From contig NZ_JAJFOW010000043.1 in assembly GCF_020731285.1 (NCBI RefSeq), positions 1-53,733 on the forward strand: DNA of 53,733 nucleotides, in the 5' to 3' direction. This document shows, in pieces, positions 38,901 through 46,074 of this stretch. Position numbers and translations under genes: made by a program. How positions within the stretch are numbered: the first letter of the stretch is position 1; each line of letters starts with the position of its first letter. The stretch is from Cohnella baijiui (lineage in GTDB: Bacteria > Bacillota > Bacilli > Paenibacillales > Paenibacillaceae). Below the pieces are notes generated by a model. That model saw nothing but the letters and a program-made list of their open reading frames with translations. It was not told where the DNA came from and did no database searches.

Positions 38901-38978
38901 TCCGCTTCCGAGGGATGGATCACGGAGCTGTCTACGGACGCCCTGCGCGACTTGATCGTGCTGCGGAGAGATTGGTGA
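35955..38978 (+). CDS. ywqA: SNF2-family DNA translocase/helicase (YwqA-like)
   Basis: 1007 residues. About 450 residues of SNF2-associated N-terminal domain come first. A full SWI2/SNF2 motor follows: Walker A DDMGLGKTVQLIS (K548), DEAQNIKN (D645), LTGTPIENRLAELWSIYDFM, and helicase-C motifs FTQYVGMGEMLQA, LSLKAGGVGLNLT and ATDRAFRMGQ. It should translocate on double-stranded DNA using ATP and displace bound proteins such as stalled polymerase. It is translationally coupled to the SWIM gene. Confidence 0.95.
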   Translation: MTTHLDTIHIQISLTEHGDAVILGTMDGYRYVSGTFVKQRLFAWHEPSFYGTELEVQTVKEDMDVVILPAEMVIPFFAEPQLLRHIDWAWTGDNARLLIRLAPLLAASLEARRYAPSYAAFREGSLRWDWEDEAVDEALATTGRETRLTDGGPLPEPEEEEEETRRDFRSGLAAAFSAAVSERYFSTEAEAADLRREYPLLFARDPSAFAGMDAEAWLVAVGWKADAAPFRPLLQLLEPEEELPEWRLRLVLQDKRDPAAVFAARLGAGGEASGAWPEAWTAQVRQRAGSWLDRLRASLPAEHLGSGGDVLGEPLDDGAAWRFLTVDSRRLLEGGWQVLLPAWWEAASRKKPRLRAKLRETDGEGAKKGAGRPSLFGLDAIIDFDWRIAIGDADLTEAEFAELVARGERLVKFRGQWIPLDPALLAQIRRAMEGMDKSRGLSFQDVLQLHLLANRGAWAAAKNGEAAPEEAPEDESGATRVAIEVELNAHLSRVVDQLVQQAEWPKLPAPAGLRAELRAYQRDGYSWLAFLRTFGLGACLADDMGLGKTVQLISYLLHIQESGSPAARVPSLVICPTSVLGNWQKELARFAPSLRVTLHYGPRRAGGEAFAAAIGEADVVLTTYATAALDQETLQAYTWTTVCLDEAQNIKNAQTKQSAAVRAIPARHRVALTGTPIENRLAELWSIYDFMNPGYLGSPRAFQERFATAVERERDERRTADLQQLVKPFMLRRKKKDPAIQLDLPDKNEMKVYIHLTPEQASLYDQTVNELMDRIRKLQGIERKGAILGALTRLKQLCDHPLLSTKEPLPAADDGQGLDADMLIGRSAKFERLMAMVRELRDEGDRCLIFTQYVGMGEMLQAVLQQELGEPVLYLNGSTSKTARDRMIERFQSRTLPPEEQPNVFILSLKAGGVGLNLTAANHVFHFDRWWNPAVENQATDRAFRMGQTRDVQVHKFISLGTLEEKIDEMLEDKQALSDNVISASEGWITELSTDALRDLIVLRRDW

Positions 38979-39033
38979 ACGACGGCGCGCAAGGACGTGC
39001 CCGCCAGCGATACAAATGAAGGAGGCAGATGCG

Positions 39034-39825
39034 ATGAGCCATCGTCCGATCCCCGAACCCGAACGACACTTCTATCGAAACCGGCGCTCACGCGACCTGC
39101 TCTTCCTTTTCGGGGCCGTCGCGATCATCGCGCTGACTTGGTTGATCTCCGATCGACTAGGCCCATCCGCGGCGTCTCCCAAGGCTTCTTCTCCGACGTC
39201 CGCCAAAGCCAGCTCCGACCTGCCGGTCCGCGCGGCGTCGGCGCCGACGGTGCATGCCCGGTTCAAGGTCGTCATCGACCCCGGACACGGCGGATACGAT
39301 CCCGGAGCGGAAGGCGCGAGCGGCGACGAGGAAAAGGACTTCACGCTGTCGCTCTCTCAGAAGGTCGCGGACCTCATGCGGCAGGAACCGGAGACGTTCG
39401 AGGTTCATCTGACCCGGACCGACGACACGTTCGTCGACCTCGCGGAACGCCCCGCTTTGGCGAACGAGCTCGGGGCGGACGCGTTTCTGTCCATTCACGG
39501 CAATACGTTTGTGGAGGACACGAGCGTTTCCGGGACGGAGAGCTTTTACTACAACGATGGCAGCCAAGAGCTGGCCGAGGCTGTGCACCAGCCGCTGCTC
39601 GAGGCGCTCGGGTTCCGGGACCGCGGCGTGAAAAAGGAAAGCCTGCAGGTCATCCGGGACAGCGAGGTGCCGGCGGCACTGGTGGAGGTGGGCTTCCTGA
39701 CGAATCCCGCCGAGGAAGCGCAGCTGCTTCAGGAAGAGACGCAGGACCGCGCGGCCGAAGCGATCGTGAAGGGCTTGCGGCGGTTTTTGGAGTTGCGCGC
39801 CGGCCAGCAAGACTCGCAACCCTGA
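39034..39825 (+). CDS. N-acetylmuramoyl-L-alanine amidase, membrane-anchored
   Basis: 263 residues. One N-terminal transmembrane anchor (LLFLFGAVAIIALTWLIS, about 22-39) and a Ser/Ala linker precede an Amidase_3 domain. Zinc ligands are H85 (DPGHGG), E99 or E100 (GDEEKDF) and H155 (SIHGN), with catalytic E218 in ALVEVGFLTN. It cuts the MurNAc-peptide bond of peptidoglycan outside the membrane. The start at 39034 has GGAGG 8 bases upstream; the ATG at 39016 precedes that site. No cortex or SPOR domain is present, so it is more like a wall-turnover or CwlD-type enzyme. It may feed the salvage genes that follow. Confidence 0.93.
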   Translation: MSHRPIPEPERHFYRNRRSRDLLFLFGAVAIIALTWLISDRLGPSAASPKASSPTSAKASSDLPVRAASAPTVHARFKVVIDPGHGGYDPGAEGASGDEEKDFTLSLSQKVADLMRQEPETFEVHLTRTDDTFVDLAERPALANELGADAFLSIHGNTFVEDTSVSGTESFYYNDGSQELAEAVHQPLLEALGFRDRGVKKESLQVIRDSEVPAALVEVGFLTNPAEEAQLLQEETQDRAAEAIVKGLRRFLELRAGQQDSQP

Positions 39826-39846
39826 CTGCGCGGTCAGGTAGGATGG

Positions 39847-39876
39847 CGCCGATCGGATTTCCGGTCGGCGTTTTCT
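39847..39876 (+). terminator. Terminator of the amidase gene
   Basis: CGCCGATCGG (39847-39856) pairs with CCGGTCGGCG (39861-39870) with one mismatch and an ATTT loop, followed by TTTTCT. Confidence 0.85.
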
Positions 39877-39986
39877 CATGGAGAGACGGTAACTGGAGGA
39901 TAAAACGGCGTTTGCGCCCGATTCGATGTCTCCGTCACACCACTGAATTTTAATTTTACTAGTTACCACTTTTCTTAGAATTTTAT

Positions 39987-40016
39987 TTTACAACCTCCCG
40001 ATCCTTCTTCTATAAT
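39987..40016 (+). promoter_or_regulatory. Promoter of the BadF-type kinase gene with MurR-like box
   Basis: -35 TTTACA (39987-39992), 18-bp spacer, perfect -10 TATAAT (40011-40016). The -35 is embedded in AGAATTTTATTTTACA, and a second AATTTTAATTTTAC lies 33 bp upstream. Very similar boxes cover the -35 of the murQ and namZ promoters, so this is probably an operator of the MurR/RpiR regulator. Confidence 0.75.
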
Positions 40017-40045
40017 GGAGGGACTAGAGAAAGCGGGTGGAACGA

Positions 40046-41032
40046 ATGGCCTACTATATCGGGATCGACGGCGGCGGCACCAAGACCGAAGCGGCCGTGT
40101 GCGGTGAAGATGCCCACCGGCGCGTCGCGCCCCTTGTCGGCGGTCCGACCAATCCTTATGCGAACGGACGGGACAACGCCCTCCACGAACTGACCGGCTT
40201 GCTGGACCGCGTCTTCCGGCAGCCGGAGCTGGACGGCGGCGCCTGCGCCGGCGTCTGCCTGGGGATCGCGGGCGTCGCCACCCCGGAGGAGCGCGCGGCG
40301 TTAACAGCGGGCCTGCAAGAATATCAGCGGCAGAGCGGCCGGGTGTTCCCCTTTTCCATCCGCAGCGAGATGGAAATTTCGCTGATGGCGGCGCTGGATC
40401 AACCCGTCGGGATCGCGGCGATCTCGGGCACCGGTTCGATCTCGGCCGGCTATACCGCGGACGGCCGGGCATTCCGCGCCGGCGGATGGGGACATCTGCT
40501 CGGGGACGAGGGCAGCGGCTATCGCATCGGCCTGCTGACGCTGCAAGCCGCGATGCGGAGCCACGACCGCGTCTACCCGCCGACGGCGATCACCGAGGCG
40601 GTGAAGGCGCGGCTGGGGCTGACCGAGGTCACCGAGCTCAAGACGTACATCTATCAGGCGCACATCACCAAGCGCGACATCGCAGCCTTCGCGGAGCTCT
40701 GCATCCAGGCCAGCGCGGCGGGCGACGCGATCGCTTCGGAGATTTTGCGCGGGCAGGCGACCGAGCTGGCCGATACGACGGCGGCTCTCATGCGCCAGGA
40801 AGCGTCGTTCGGCGATGCGGACGTCGTCACGATCGGCTCCATCTTCAAGCACGGCCGCCTCTTCCGGGCGCAATTTCTCCGAAGGCTGACGAGCTTATAC
40901 CCGCAGCTGCGCTTTCACGAGCCGACCCGCAGCCCGGCCGAAGGCGCCGCCTTGTTGGCGCGGCTCACCTGGCCGGCGGCTTCGGCTGCGGATGGGGAGC
41001 AATTTCAAGGAGGGACACGTTGCAGCGACTGA
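40046..41032 (+). CDS. BadF/BcrA-type ATPase, probable MurNAc/GlcNAc kinase
   Basis: 328 residues. The ASKHA-fold phosphate motif GIDGGGTKTEAAV is at the N-terminus; GLGIAG-like and SGTGSISAGY (about residue 130) are the family's second and third signatures, and GGWGHLLGDEGSGYRIG is typical of GlcNAc kinases. Clostridial MurK, which phosphorylates MurNAc and GlcNAc, belongs to this family. With murQ and namZ in the same region and no PTS gene, MurNAc 6-phosphorylation is the likely role. The start at 40046 has GGGTGG upstream; a GTG at 40037 is possible. Confidence 0.85.
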   Translation: MAYYIGIDGGGTKTEAAVCGEDAHRRVAPLVGGPTNPYANGRDNALHELTGLLDRVFRQPELDGGACAGVCLGIAGVATPEERAALTAGLQEYQRQSGRVFPFSIRSEMEISLMAALDQPVGIAAISGTGSISAGYTADGRAFRAGGWGHLLGDEGSGYRIGLLTLQAAMRSHDRVYPPTAITEAVKARLGLTEVTELKTYIYQAHITKRDIAAFAELCIQASAAGDAIASEILRGQATELADTTAALMRQEASFGDADVVTIGSIFKHGRLFRAQFLRRLTSLYPQLRFHEPTRSPAEGAALLARLTWPAASAADGEQFQGGTRCSD

Positions 41033-41043
41033 AACGACCGGTC

Positions 41044-41170
41044 GCTAACGGTTCCCGCAGTGATACGGAGGCGAATCCGGGCCTTACTGGGGCCGCAACG
41101 AAAGTTTCTTTCGTTACAGCGGCGAATCCGCGGCGGGCAGAGCCTGCAACGAAAGTTTCTTTCGTTGACC
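41044..41170. repeat. 51-bp repeat with AACGAAAG hairpins
   Basis: Units start at 41044 (diverged), 41095 and 41146, 51 bp apart. The two good units each hold a perfect 8-bp stem, AACGAAAG-TTT-CTTTCGTT (41097-41115 and 41148-41166), followed by GGCGAATCCG. It sits between the convergent ends of the kinase gene and the murR-like gene, where it may also serve as a terminator for the kinase gene. Confidence 0.85.
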
Positions 41171-41179
41171 CCCACCACC

Positions 41180-41230
41180 AAAAAGACCGCTGCGGCGGCT
41201 GCGCTCGGCAGCCCGCCTGCAACGGTCTTT
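41180..41230 (-). terminator. Terminator of the RpiR-family gene
   Basis: AAAGACCG (41182-41189) pairs with CGGTCTTT (41223-41230), with additional GC-rich inner pairing and five T on the minus strand. It is 3 bp from the stop codon. Confidence 0.85.
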
Positions 41231-41233
41231 GGT

Positions 41234-42082
41234 TTAGTCTTTGCCTTTCAGCACCTTCACGGCTTCGCGGCTCATCTCGAGGTATTCGACGGACTTCTCG
41301 TAGTCCTTGCTCGCCATGCCCATGTACAGGATGTCGATCACGTTCAGCTGCGTAATCCGCGAAGACGTCGCGCCGACGCGGATTTCGTTTTCCGTGGACG
41401 TCATGTAGAGCGGGATGTCCGCCAGCGCGCTTACCGGCGTGTGGCCGTACTTCGTGATGGTGATCGTGGCCGCGCCCTTCTCCTTGGCGAGCTTGAGACT
41501 CGCGACGACGTTCTGCGTTTCCCCCGAGTAGGAGATGCCGATCGCCGCGTCCCGGGGCGTCATCGTCGCCGCGGAGCTCATCTGGAGGTGGGTGTCCGTG
41601 AAGGCGAAGCTCGTCTTGTTGATGCGCATGAACTTGTGCTGCGCATCCTGCGCGACGAGGTTGGACGCGCCGACGCCGTACAGGAAAATGCGATCTGCCT
41701 CGTACAGCGCGTCGATCGCCTTCGTAATCATGGCGACGTCCAATATTTTCAGCGTATCCCGGATCGACTGGATGTTGTTGTTGGAGACGTGCTGGACGAT
41801 CGACGCGATCGAGTCCTGCGGTTGGATCTCCTGATAGCCGAACCCGACCCCCTCCTGGAGGTCGCCCGCAACCTTGAGCATGAGCTCCTGGTAGCCCTTG
41901 AATCCCATCGACTTGCACAGACGGATGACCGCTGCCTGGCTGCCCCCGCTGCGCTCGGCCAATTGGGCGACGGACATCCCGATCATCGCCTGCGGGTGCT
42001 CCAGAATGAATTTGGCTACCTTCCGCTCGGAAGGCGTAAGCCGATCCAGCACTTCTCTTAGCCTGACAAGGCCACCGTTCAT
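41234..42082 (-). CDS. murR: MurR/RpiR-family transcriptional regulator
   Basis: 282 residues. An N-terminal RpiR helix-turn-helix (LTPSERKVAKFILEHPQ, AERSGGSQAAVIRLCKSMGFKGY, about 12-60) is followed by a SIS sugar-phosphate-binding domain (from about 105: IFLYGVGASNLVAQDAQHK, GISYSGETQNVVASLK, ISQ-like loop TITITKYG). MurR proteins sense MurNAc-6-P. The start at 42082 has GGAGG 8 bases upstream, so a longer frame to 42142 is rejected. It lies in the MurNAc locus, downstream of the serine hydrolase gene, with a possible promoter of its own (minus-strand TTGAAC-N17-TAGATT near 42110-42140). It is the likely reader of the boxes at 39979, 49620 and 49795. Confidence 0.88.
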   Translation of the reverse strand: MNGGLVRLREVLDRLTPSERKVAKFILEHPQAMIGMSVAQLAERSGGSQAAVIRLCKSMGFKGYQELMLKVAGDLQEGVGFGYQEIQPQDSIASIVQHVSNNNIQSIRDTLKILDVAMITKAIDALYEADRIFLYGVGASNLVAQDAQHKFMRINKTSFAFTDTHLQMSSAATMTPRDAAIGISYSGETQNVVASLKLAKEKGAATITITKYGHTPVSALADIPLYMTSTENEIRVGATSSRITQLNVIDILYMGMASKDYEKSVEYLEMSREAVKVLKGKD

Positions 42083-42161
42083 CGATTCAAACCTCCGCAC
42101 CGAAACCGAATCCGTTGTATAATCTATCGCGTTCCGCATCATGGTTCAACCCTATTATACT

Positions 42162-43280
42162 TTAAATAGTCAAATCTTCCAGACTGGCCGCGACGGCATT
42201 ATGCAGAACCGCCCGCAGCCTCGCGACCGACTTGTCCCGCCCGTAATGAACGCGGTTCGTCAGCAGGACGACGGTCAGCCCCAACGCCGGATCGACGTAC
42301 AGGCTCGTCCCCGTGAATCCGGTATGCCCGTAGCTTTGCCCGGTCAGCAGATCCCCGGACGCGTCCCACTTGTCGCCCTTGAGCGCCCAGCCAAGCCCTC
42401 GGTTCCCGACGGCCGACGCCGTCGTTTGATTGCACGCGGCCAGCCGGATGGACAGAGGCGACAACACGCGCGCCCCTTCCCCTCTCCCCTCGTTCAGCCA
42501 CATCGCCGCGTAGCGGGACAGATCCCGCGCCGTGGAAAACAGCCCCGCGTGTCCGCTGACGCCGCCCATCGCTCCCGCGTTCTCGTCGTGGACGACGCCC
42601 CATCGCGGGCCCGGCTCGTACGCGTAATGCTCCGTCGGCGCGATCCGCCCCCAAAGCGCGGGCGCCGGACGGAAGCCGGTGTCCGTCATGCCGAGCGGCG
42701 CGAAGACGCGTTCGGCGGCGGCCTCGTCGAGCGGCCGGTCGAGCACGACCGAGATCAGCCGGCCGAGCAGGATGAAGCCGAAGTCGCTGTATACCACCTG
42801 CGTCCCCGGCTCGCACTGAAGCGGCTGATCCGCGACGAAGTCCAGAATTTGCGCCGGCGACCAGCCGTGCGAGTGCATGTCGGCAAAAGGCGCCAGCCCG
42901 CCCGTATGCGTAAGCAGCTGGCGGATCGTGACGCCCGCCTTGCCGTTCGACGCGAAGGCGGGTATATAGCGCGCGACCGGGTCCTCCAGCCGGATGCGGC
43001 CCTCGTCGAGCAGTTGAAGGACGAGCGGCAGCGTCGCGACGACCTTCGTCAGCGAAGCACAGTCGTAGATCGTGTCTTCGCAGGCCGGCGCCCGGTCCGG
43101 GCCGGCAGGAATCGCTTCGCCGGACGCGTACGTCAGCAGCCGCCCACGACGCCCGATCGCGACGACGCCTCCCGGCGTCTCCCCCTCCGCGATCGCCTCG
43201 TCCAGCGTCGCCAGGGCCCGGCCGATCAGCCGCGCGTTCATCCCCATCTCCCGCGCCCTTTCGATCGTCCCTTCCTTCAT
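42162..43280 (-). CDS. Serine hydrolase of the class C beta-lactamase family
   Basis: 372 residues. The catalytic S76-L-T-K79 (DCASLTKV) and Y164-S-D166 correspond to the SxxK and YxN motifs, and a C-terminal HTGFTGTSLYVDPALG replaces the third motif. There is no signal peptide. In the B. subtilis MurNAc locus a member of this family (YbbE/AmiE) is placed next to namZ and acts as MurNAc-L-Ala amidase; the same role is inferred here. It could equally be an esterase. The start at 43280 has GGGG 8 bases upstream. It is separated from the PIG-L gene by a terminator, so it and murR form a second unit. Confidence 0.87.
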   Translation of the reverse strand: MKEGTIERAREMGMNARLIGRALATLDEAIAEGETPGGVVAIGRRGRLLTYASGEAIPAGPDRAPACEDTIYDCASLTKVVATLPLVLQLLDEGRIRLEDPVARYIPAFASNGKAGVTIRQLLTHTGGLAPFADMHSHGWSPAQILDFVADQPLQCEPGTQVVYSDFGFILLGRLISVVLDRPLDEAAAERVFAPLGMTDTGFRPAPALWGRIAPTEHYAYEPGPRWGVVHDENAGAMGGVSGHAGLFSTARDLSRYAAMWLNEGRGEGARVLSPLSIRLAACNQTTASAVGNRGLGWALKGDKWDASGDLLTGQSYGHTGFTGTSLYVDPALGLTVVLLTNRVHYGRDKSVARLRAVLHNAVAASLEDLTI

Positions 43281-43339
43281 CACCGAATCCCCTTTCTTCA
43301 TTCATGTCGGCCTTGCGGGCACGCCCGTCGCCTTCCCCG

Positions 43340-43398
43340 ATAAAAACGCGGCCAGCCGTATCCCAAACCGCCGCCGGCCGGCTCCCAAGGGGAGCCGG
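43340..43398 (-). terminator. Terminator after the namZ-to-PIG-L operon
   Basis: CCGGCTCC (43378-43385) pairs with GGAGCCGG (43391-43398). A second stem of the type GCGGC/GCCGC is followed on the minus strand by GTTTTTATC. Together they close the seven-gene transcription unit. Confidence 0.75.
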
Positions 43399-43471
43399 AC
43401 CGGACGGACGGGCAAGGATCGGCTGACGCGCGATCGTCCATGCGACTGACGGTCTGAGCCGGCGCGGCGAA

Positions 43472-44179
43472 TTACAGGAACATCTGCAGGCGCTGGTGCA
43501 CGCCGCCCGGCGCGACCGCGTAAGCTTGCGCGCGCTTGAAGTTGTTGACCGCGCCGCGGACGACGGTCAACGCTTTATAGTACTCGATGTACGGGAATCC
43601 GTACGTCTCGCCCCGCGCGAAGGCGTAGCAGTTCAAGCCTTTGACCCATTTCTCGTACGCCTCCTCCGGGATGTCCAGGAACACTTCCGGATTGTAGTCG
43701 TACATGTCCTCCCAGTTCTCGGAGAAGTACACCCGCTTGACGCCGTGGTGCGGCAGCTCGCGCTCGAAGCCGGGAATCGCCGCGTAGAAGCGCGCATCCT
43801 TGACGATGAAGTGGGTGTTCTCGTGGTCTTTGTGCATGCTCTTCGACCAGTGGGTGATGAGGATGTCCGGCTTCAGCTCGCGGATGACGTCCGCGACCTG
43901 GAATTTGATCTCCTCGTTCAGCGGCAGCTCGCCGTCCTTGTAGTCGAAAAAGCGGACGTCCGCGCCGATGATGTGCGCGAATTGATGCGCTTCCTCGATC
44001 TTCTGCTTGGCGTACTCCGTCGGGGACAGGCGGGGATGGCCCTTTTCGCCCGGCGTCAGATGGAGCATCGTCACCTTGTGGCCTTCCATGACGTACTTGG
44101 CGAGCGTCGCGCCCGCCGTCAGGTCTTGGTCCCCCGCATGCGCGCTGATGGCGAGAATGTGCTGTTTTTGATTGCTCAT
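43472..44179 (-). CDS. PIG-L family deacetylase-like protein with altered active site
   Basis: 235 residues, cytosolic, Rossmann-type LmbE/PIG-L fold. Zinc ligands fit H14 and D17 (ISAHAGDQDL) and H119 (MHKDHENTH, the conserved H-x-D-H motif). The usual AHPDDE motif is changed to AHAGDQD: the aspartate that acts as general base in MshB is a glycine here and the glutamate is a glutamine. Deacetylation of an N-acetylated sugar is the family reaction, so here either another residue (D19?) takes over or the protein has a different task. It is the last gene of the namZ operon, translated from AAAGGAG at 11 bases. Confidence 0.87.
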   Translation of the reverse strand: MSNQKQHILAISAHAGDQDLTAGATLAKYVMEGHKVTMLHLTPGEKGHPRLSPTEYAKQKIEEAHQFAHIIGADVRFFDYKDGELPLNEEIKFQVADVIRELKPDILITHWSKSMHKDHENTHFIVKDARFYAAIPGFERELPHHGVKRVYFSENWEDMYDYNPEVFLDIPEEAYEKWVKGLNCYAFARGETYGFPYIEYYKALTVVRGAVNNFKRAQAYAVAPGGVHQRLQMFL

Positions 44180-44232
44180 GGATAAAGTCGCTCCTTTGTT
44201 AAATAGGGTGATGGAATCGGGCTTAAGACGCG

Positions 44233-45105
44233 TTACTTCAGTCCTGCGTTCATCATGCCGCGAACGTAGTACTTTTGCAAAAAGATGAAGAGCATCAGGA
44301 TCGGAATCGTCGCGATGACGAGCCCTGCCATGACAAGCGGCTGCGTGAGCGTCGGGTCGATCGCGGACTTGAGCATCTGGATGCCGACGGGCAGCGTCGC
44401 CAGATTCGAATTGACCGAGTTCATGAGCAGCGCCCAGATGAATTCGTTCCAGGAGTTGATGAACTCGAAGATCGCGAGCGTGGCGAGCGCCGGCGCCGTC
44501 ATCGGCATGACGATCTGGACGAAGATGCGCAGCTCCTTGGCCCCATCGATGCGGGCGGCCTCCAGATAGGCGTCTTCGATCGAGATCATGAACTGCCGCA
44601 TCAGGAAGATGCCGAAGCCCGATACCGAAAAGGGTACGATCAGCCCGAGCACGCTCGCCGCCAGTCCCCCTTCTCCGCCTTGGCCGAGGATGTCGTTGCC
44701 CCCGACAAGCGGAAAGTGGACGGTGATGAAGTAGTTCGGGATGAAAAACAGAAACGCCGGAAACATCATCGTCGACAGGATGAAGCGGAACACGACCTGC
44801 TTGCCCGGAAAACGGAGCTTGGCCAGCACGTAGCCCGCGAGCGAGCTCGTGATCAGCACGAGCAGCGTGATCGAGACCGAGCGGATCAAGCTGTTCTTGA
44901 ACAGCAGAAGCAGTTGAAGCTGTTCGACCGCCAACCGGTAGTTGTCGAACATGAATTGCTGCGGCAGCAGCTTGTAGTTCAGCAGCGCGTACTCGGACGC
45001 GCTCTTGAACGACGAGAAGATCATGTCCAGGAACGGAAAAACCATGATCACGCTGCCTACGGCGATGATGACGTAAAAGTACCAAGGGGCGCGATGGGAT
45101 TTCAT
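44233..45105 (-). CDS. ABC sugar permease, MalG type (MurNAc locus)
   Basis: 290 residues, six membrane helices, EAA loop LEAARIDGAKELRIFVQIVMP. It is the second channel subunit of the importer in the amino-sugar locus. Its ATG shares one base with the upstream permease stop (TGATG). As with the first importer, no ATPase gene is present, so a shared ATPase elsewhere is needed. Confidence 0.93.
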   Translation of the reverse strand: MKSHRAPWYFYVIIAVGSVIMVFPFLDMIFSSFKSASEYALLNYKLLPQQFMFDNYRLAVEQLQLLLLFKNSLIRSVSITLLVLITSSLAGYVLAKLRFPGKQVVFRFILSTMMFPAFLFFIPNYFITVHFPLVGGNDILGQGGEGGLAASVLGLIVPFSVSGFGIFLMRQFMISIEDAYLEAARIDGAKELRIFVQIVMPMTAPALATLAIFEFINSWNEFIWALLMNSVNSNLATLPVGIQMLKSAIDPTLTQPLVMAGLVIATIPILMLFIFLQKYYVRGMMNAGLK

Positions 45106-46001
45106 CAGTAGCTCTCCACCCCTCCCTTGCGGAAAATCAGCAGCTGCGCCATTGTGATGATGAAGATGACGACGAACAGGACGAAGGCCATGGCGCTCGC
45201 CACGCCCCAGTTGCCGAAGCTGAACGCCTGGTTGTACATCTCGAGCGCGCCGACGTTCGTCGAGTTGCCCGGTCCGCCGCTTTTGGCCATGACCATCGTT
45301 AGCGTGAACGACTGCAGGCCGCCGATGAACGACGTGATCAGCACGAACAGAATCGTCGGCTTAAGCAGCGGGAACGTGATCCGCGTGTACTGGCGGAACT
45401 GTCCGGCGCCCTCCAGCTCGGCGGCCTCGTAGTAGTCGTGCGGAATGCCCTTCAGCCCGGCGCTCAGCAGCAGCACCGCGCTGCCGATGCCCATCCAGCC
45501 GCTGACCGCGGTAATGGACAGGAGCGCGTGGTTCGGATCGTCCAGGAAGTTCACCGGGCGGAAGCCCAGCGCGGTGATGACGCCGTTGATCAGCCCGTTG
45601 GTCGGGTTGTACATGTAGTACCAGACGTTCCCGATCGCGACGACGGTCGTGACGGCCGGCATGAAGAACATCGTCCGCCACAGCCCTTCGAACCGCATGC
45701 GGGAGATGAGGTACGAGATCACGAGCGCCGCAACGAACGAAATGGCCACGCCGCCGAAGGCGAAGACGAACGTGTTCGTCAGGATCGGGTGGAGGAAGCT
45801 CGACTGTCCCGAGAAAATGGAACGGTAATTTTTCAAGCCGACCCACTTCATCGAGGCGAAGTCGAATCCGCCCCAGTCGGTAAAGCTGATGATCACGGAG
45901 AAGACGACCGGGATCATGAGAAAGATCATGTAAAACAGCAAAACCGGCGACAGGAAAGAGTAGGCAAGCAGCGTCTCTCTCTTGAATTTGAATCGTCTCA
46001 T
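45105..46001 (-). CDS. ABC sugar permease, MalF type (MurNAc locus)
   Basis: 298 residues, six membrane helices, EAA loop YEAAELEGAGQFRQYTRITFP. It is the first channel subunit, translated from GGAGGTG. It follows the binding-protein gene across a spacer with a GC hairpin. Confidence 0.93.
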   Translation of the reverse strand: MRRFKFKRETLLAYSFLSPVLLFYMIFLMIPVVFSVIISFTDWGGFDFASMKWVGLKNYRSIFSGQSSFLHPILTNTFVFAFGGVAISFVAALVISYLISRMRFEGLWRTMFFMPAVTTVVAIGNVWYYMYNPTNGLINGVITALGFRPVNFLDDPNHALLSITAVSGWMGIGSAVLLLSAGLKGIPHDYYEAAELEGAGQFRQYTRITFPLLKPTILFVLITSFIGGLQSFTLTMVMAKSGGPGNSTNVGALEMYNQAFSFGNWGVASAMAFVLFVVIFIITMAQLLIFRKGGVESY

Positions 46002-46040
46002 GGCCCACCTCCTTGCAACTTCGGGTCAGGGGAGCGGCGG

Positions 46041-46060
46041 GGGCGGCGCTGAAGCCGCCC
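46041..46060 (-). promoter_or_regulatory. GC-rich hairpin between binding-protein and permease genes
   Basis: GGGCGGC pairs with GCCGCCC around GCTGAA. It has no T-run. It likely stabilises the binding-protein mRNA or causes partial termination so that permeases are made at a lower level. Confidence 0.6.
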
Positions 46061-46074
46061 GGCCGCCTTCCTCC

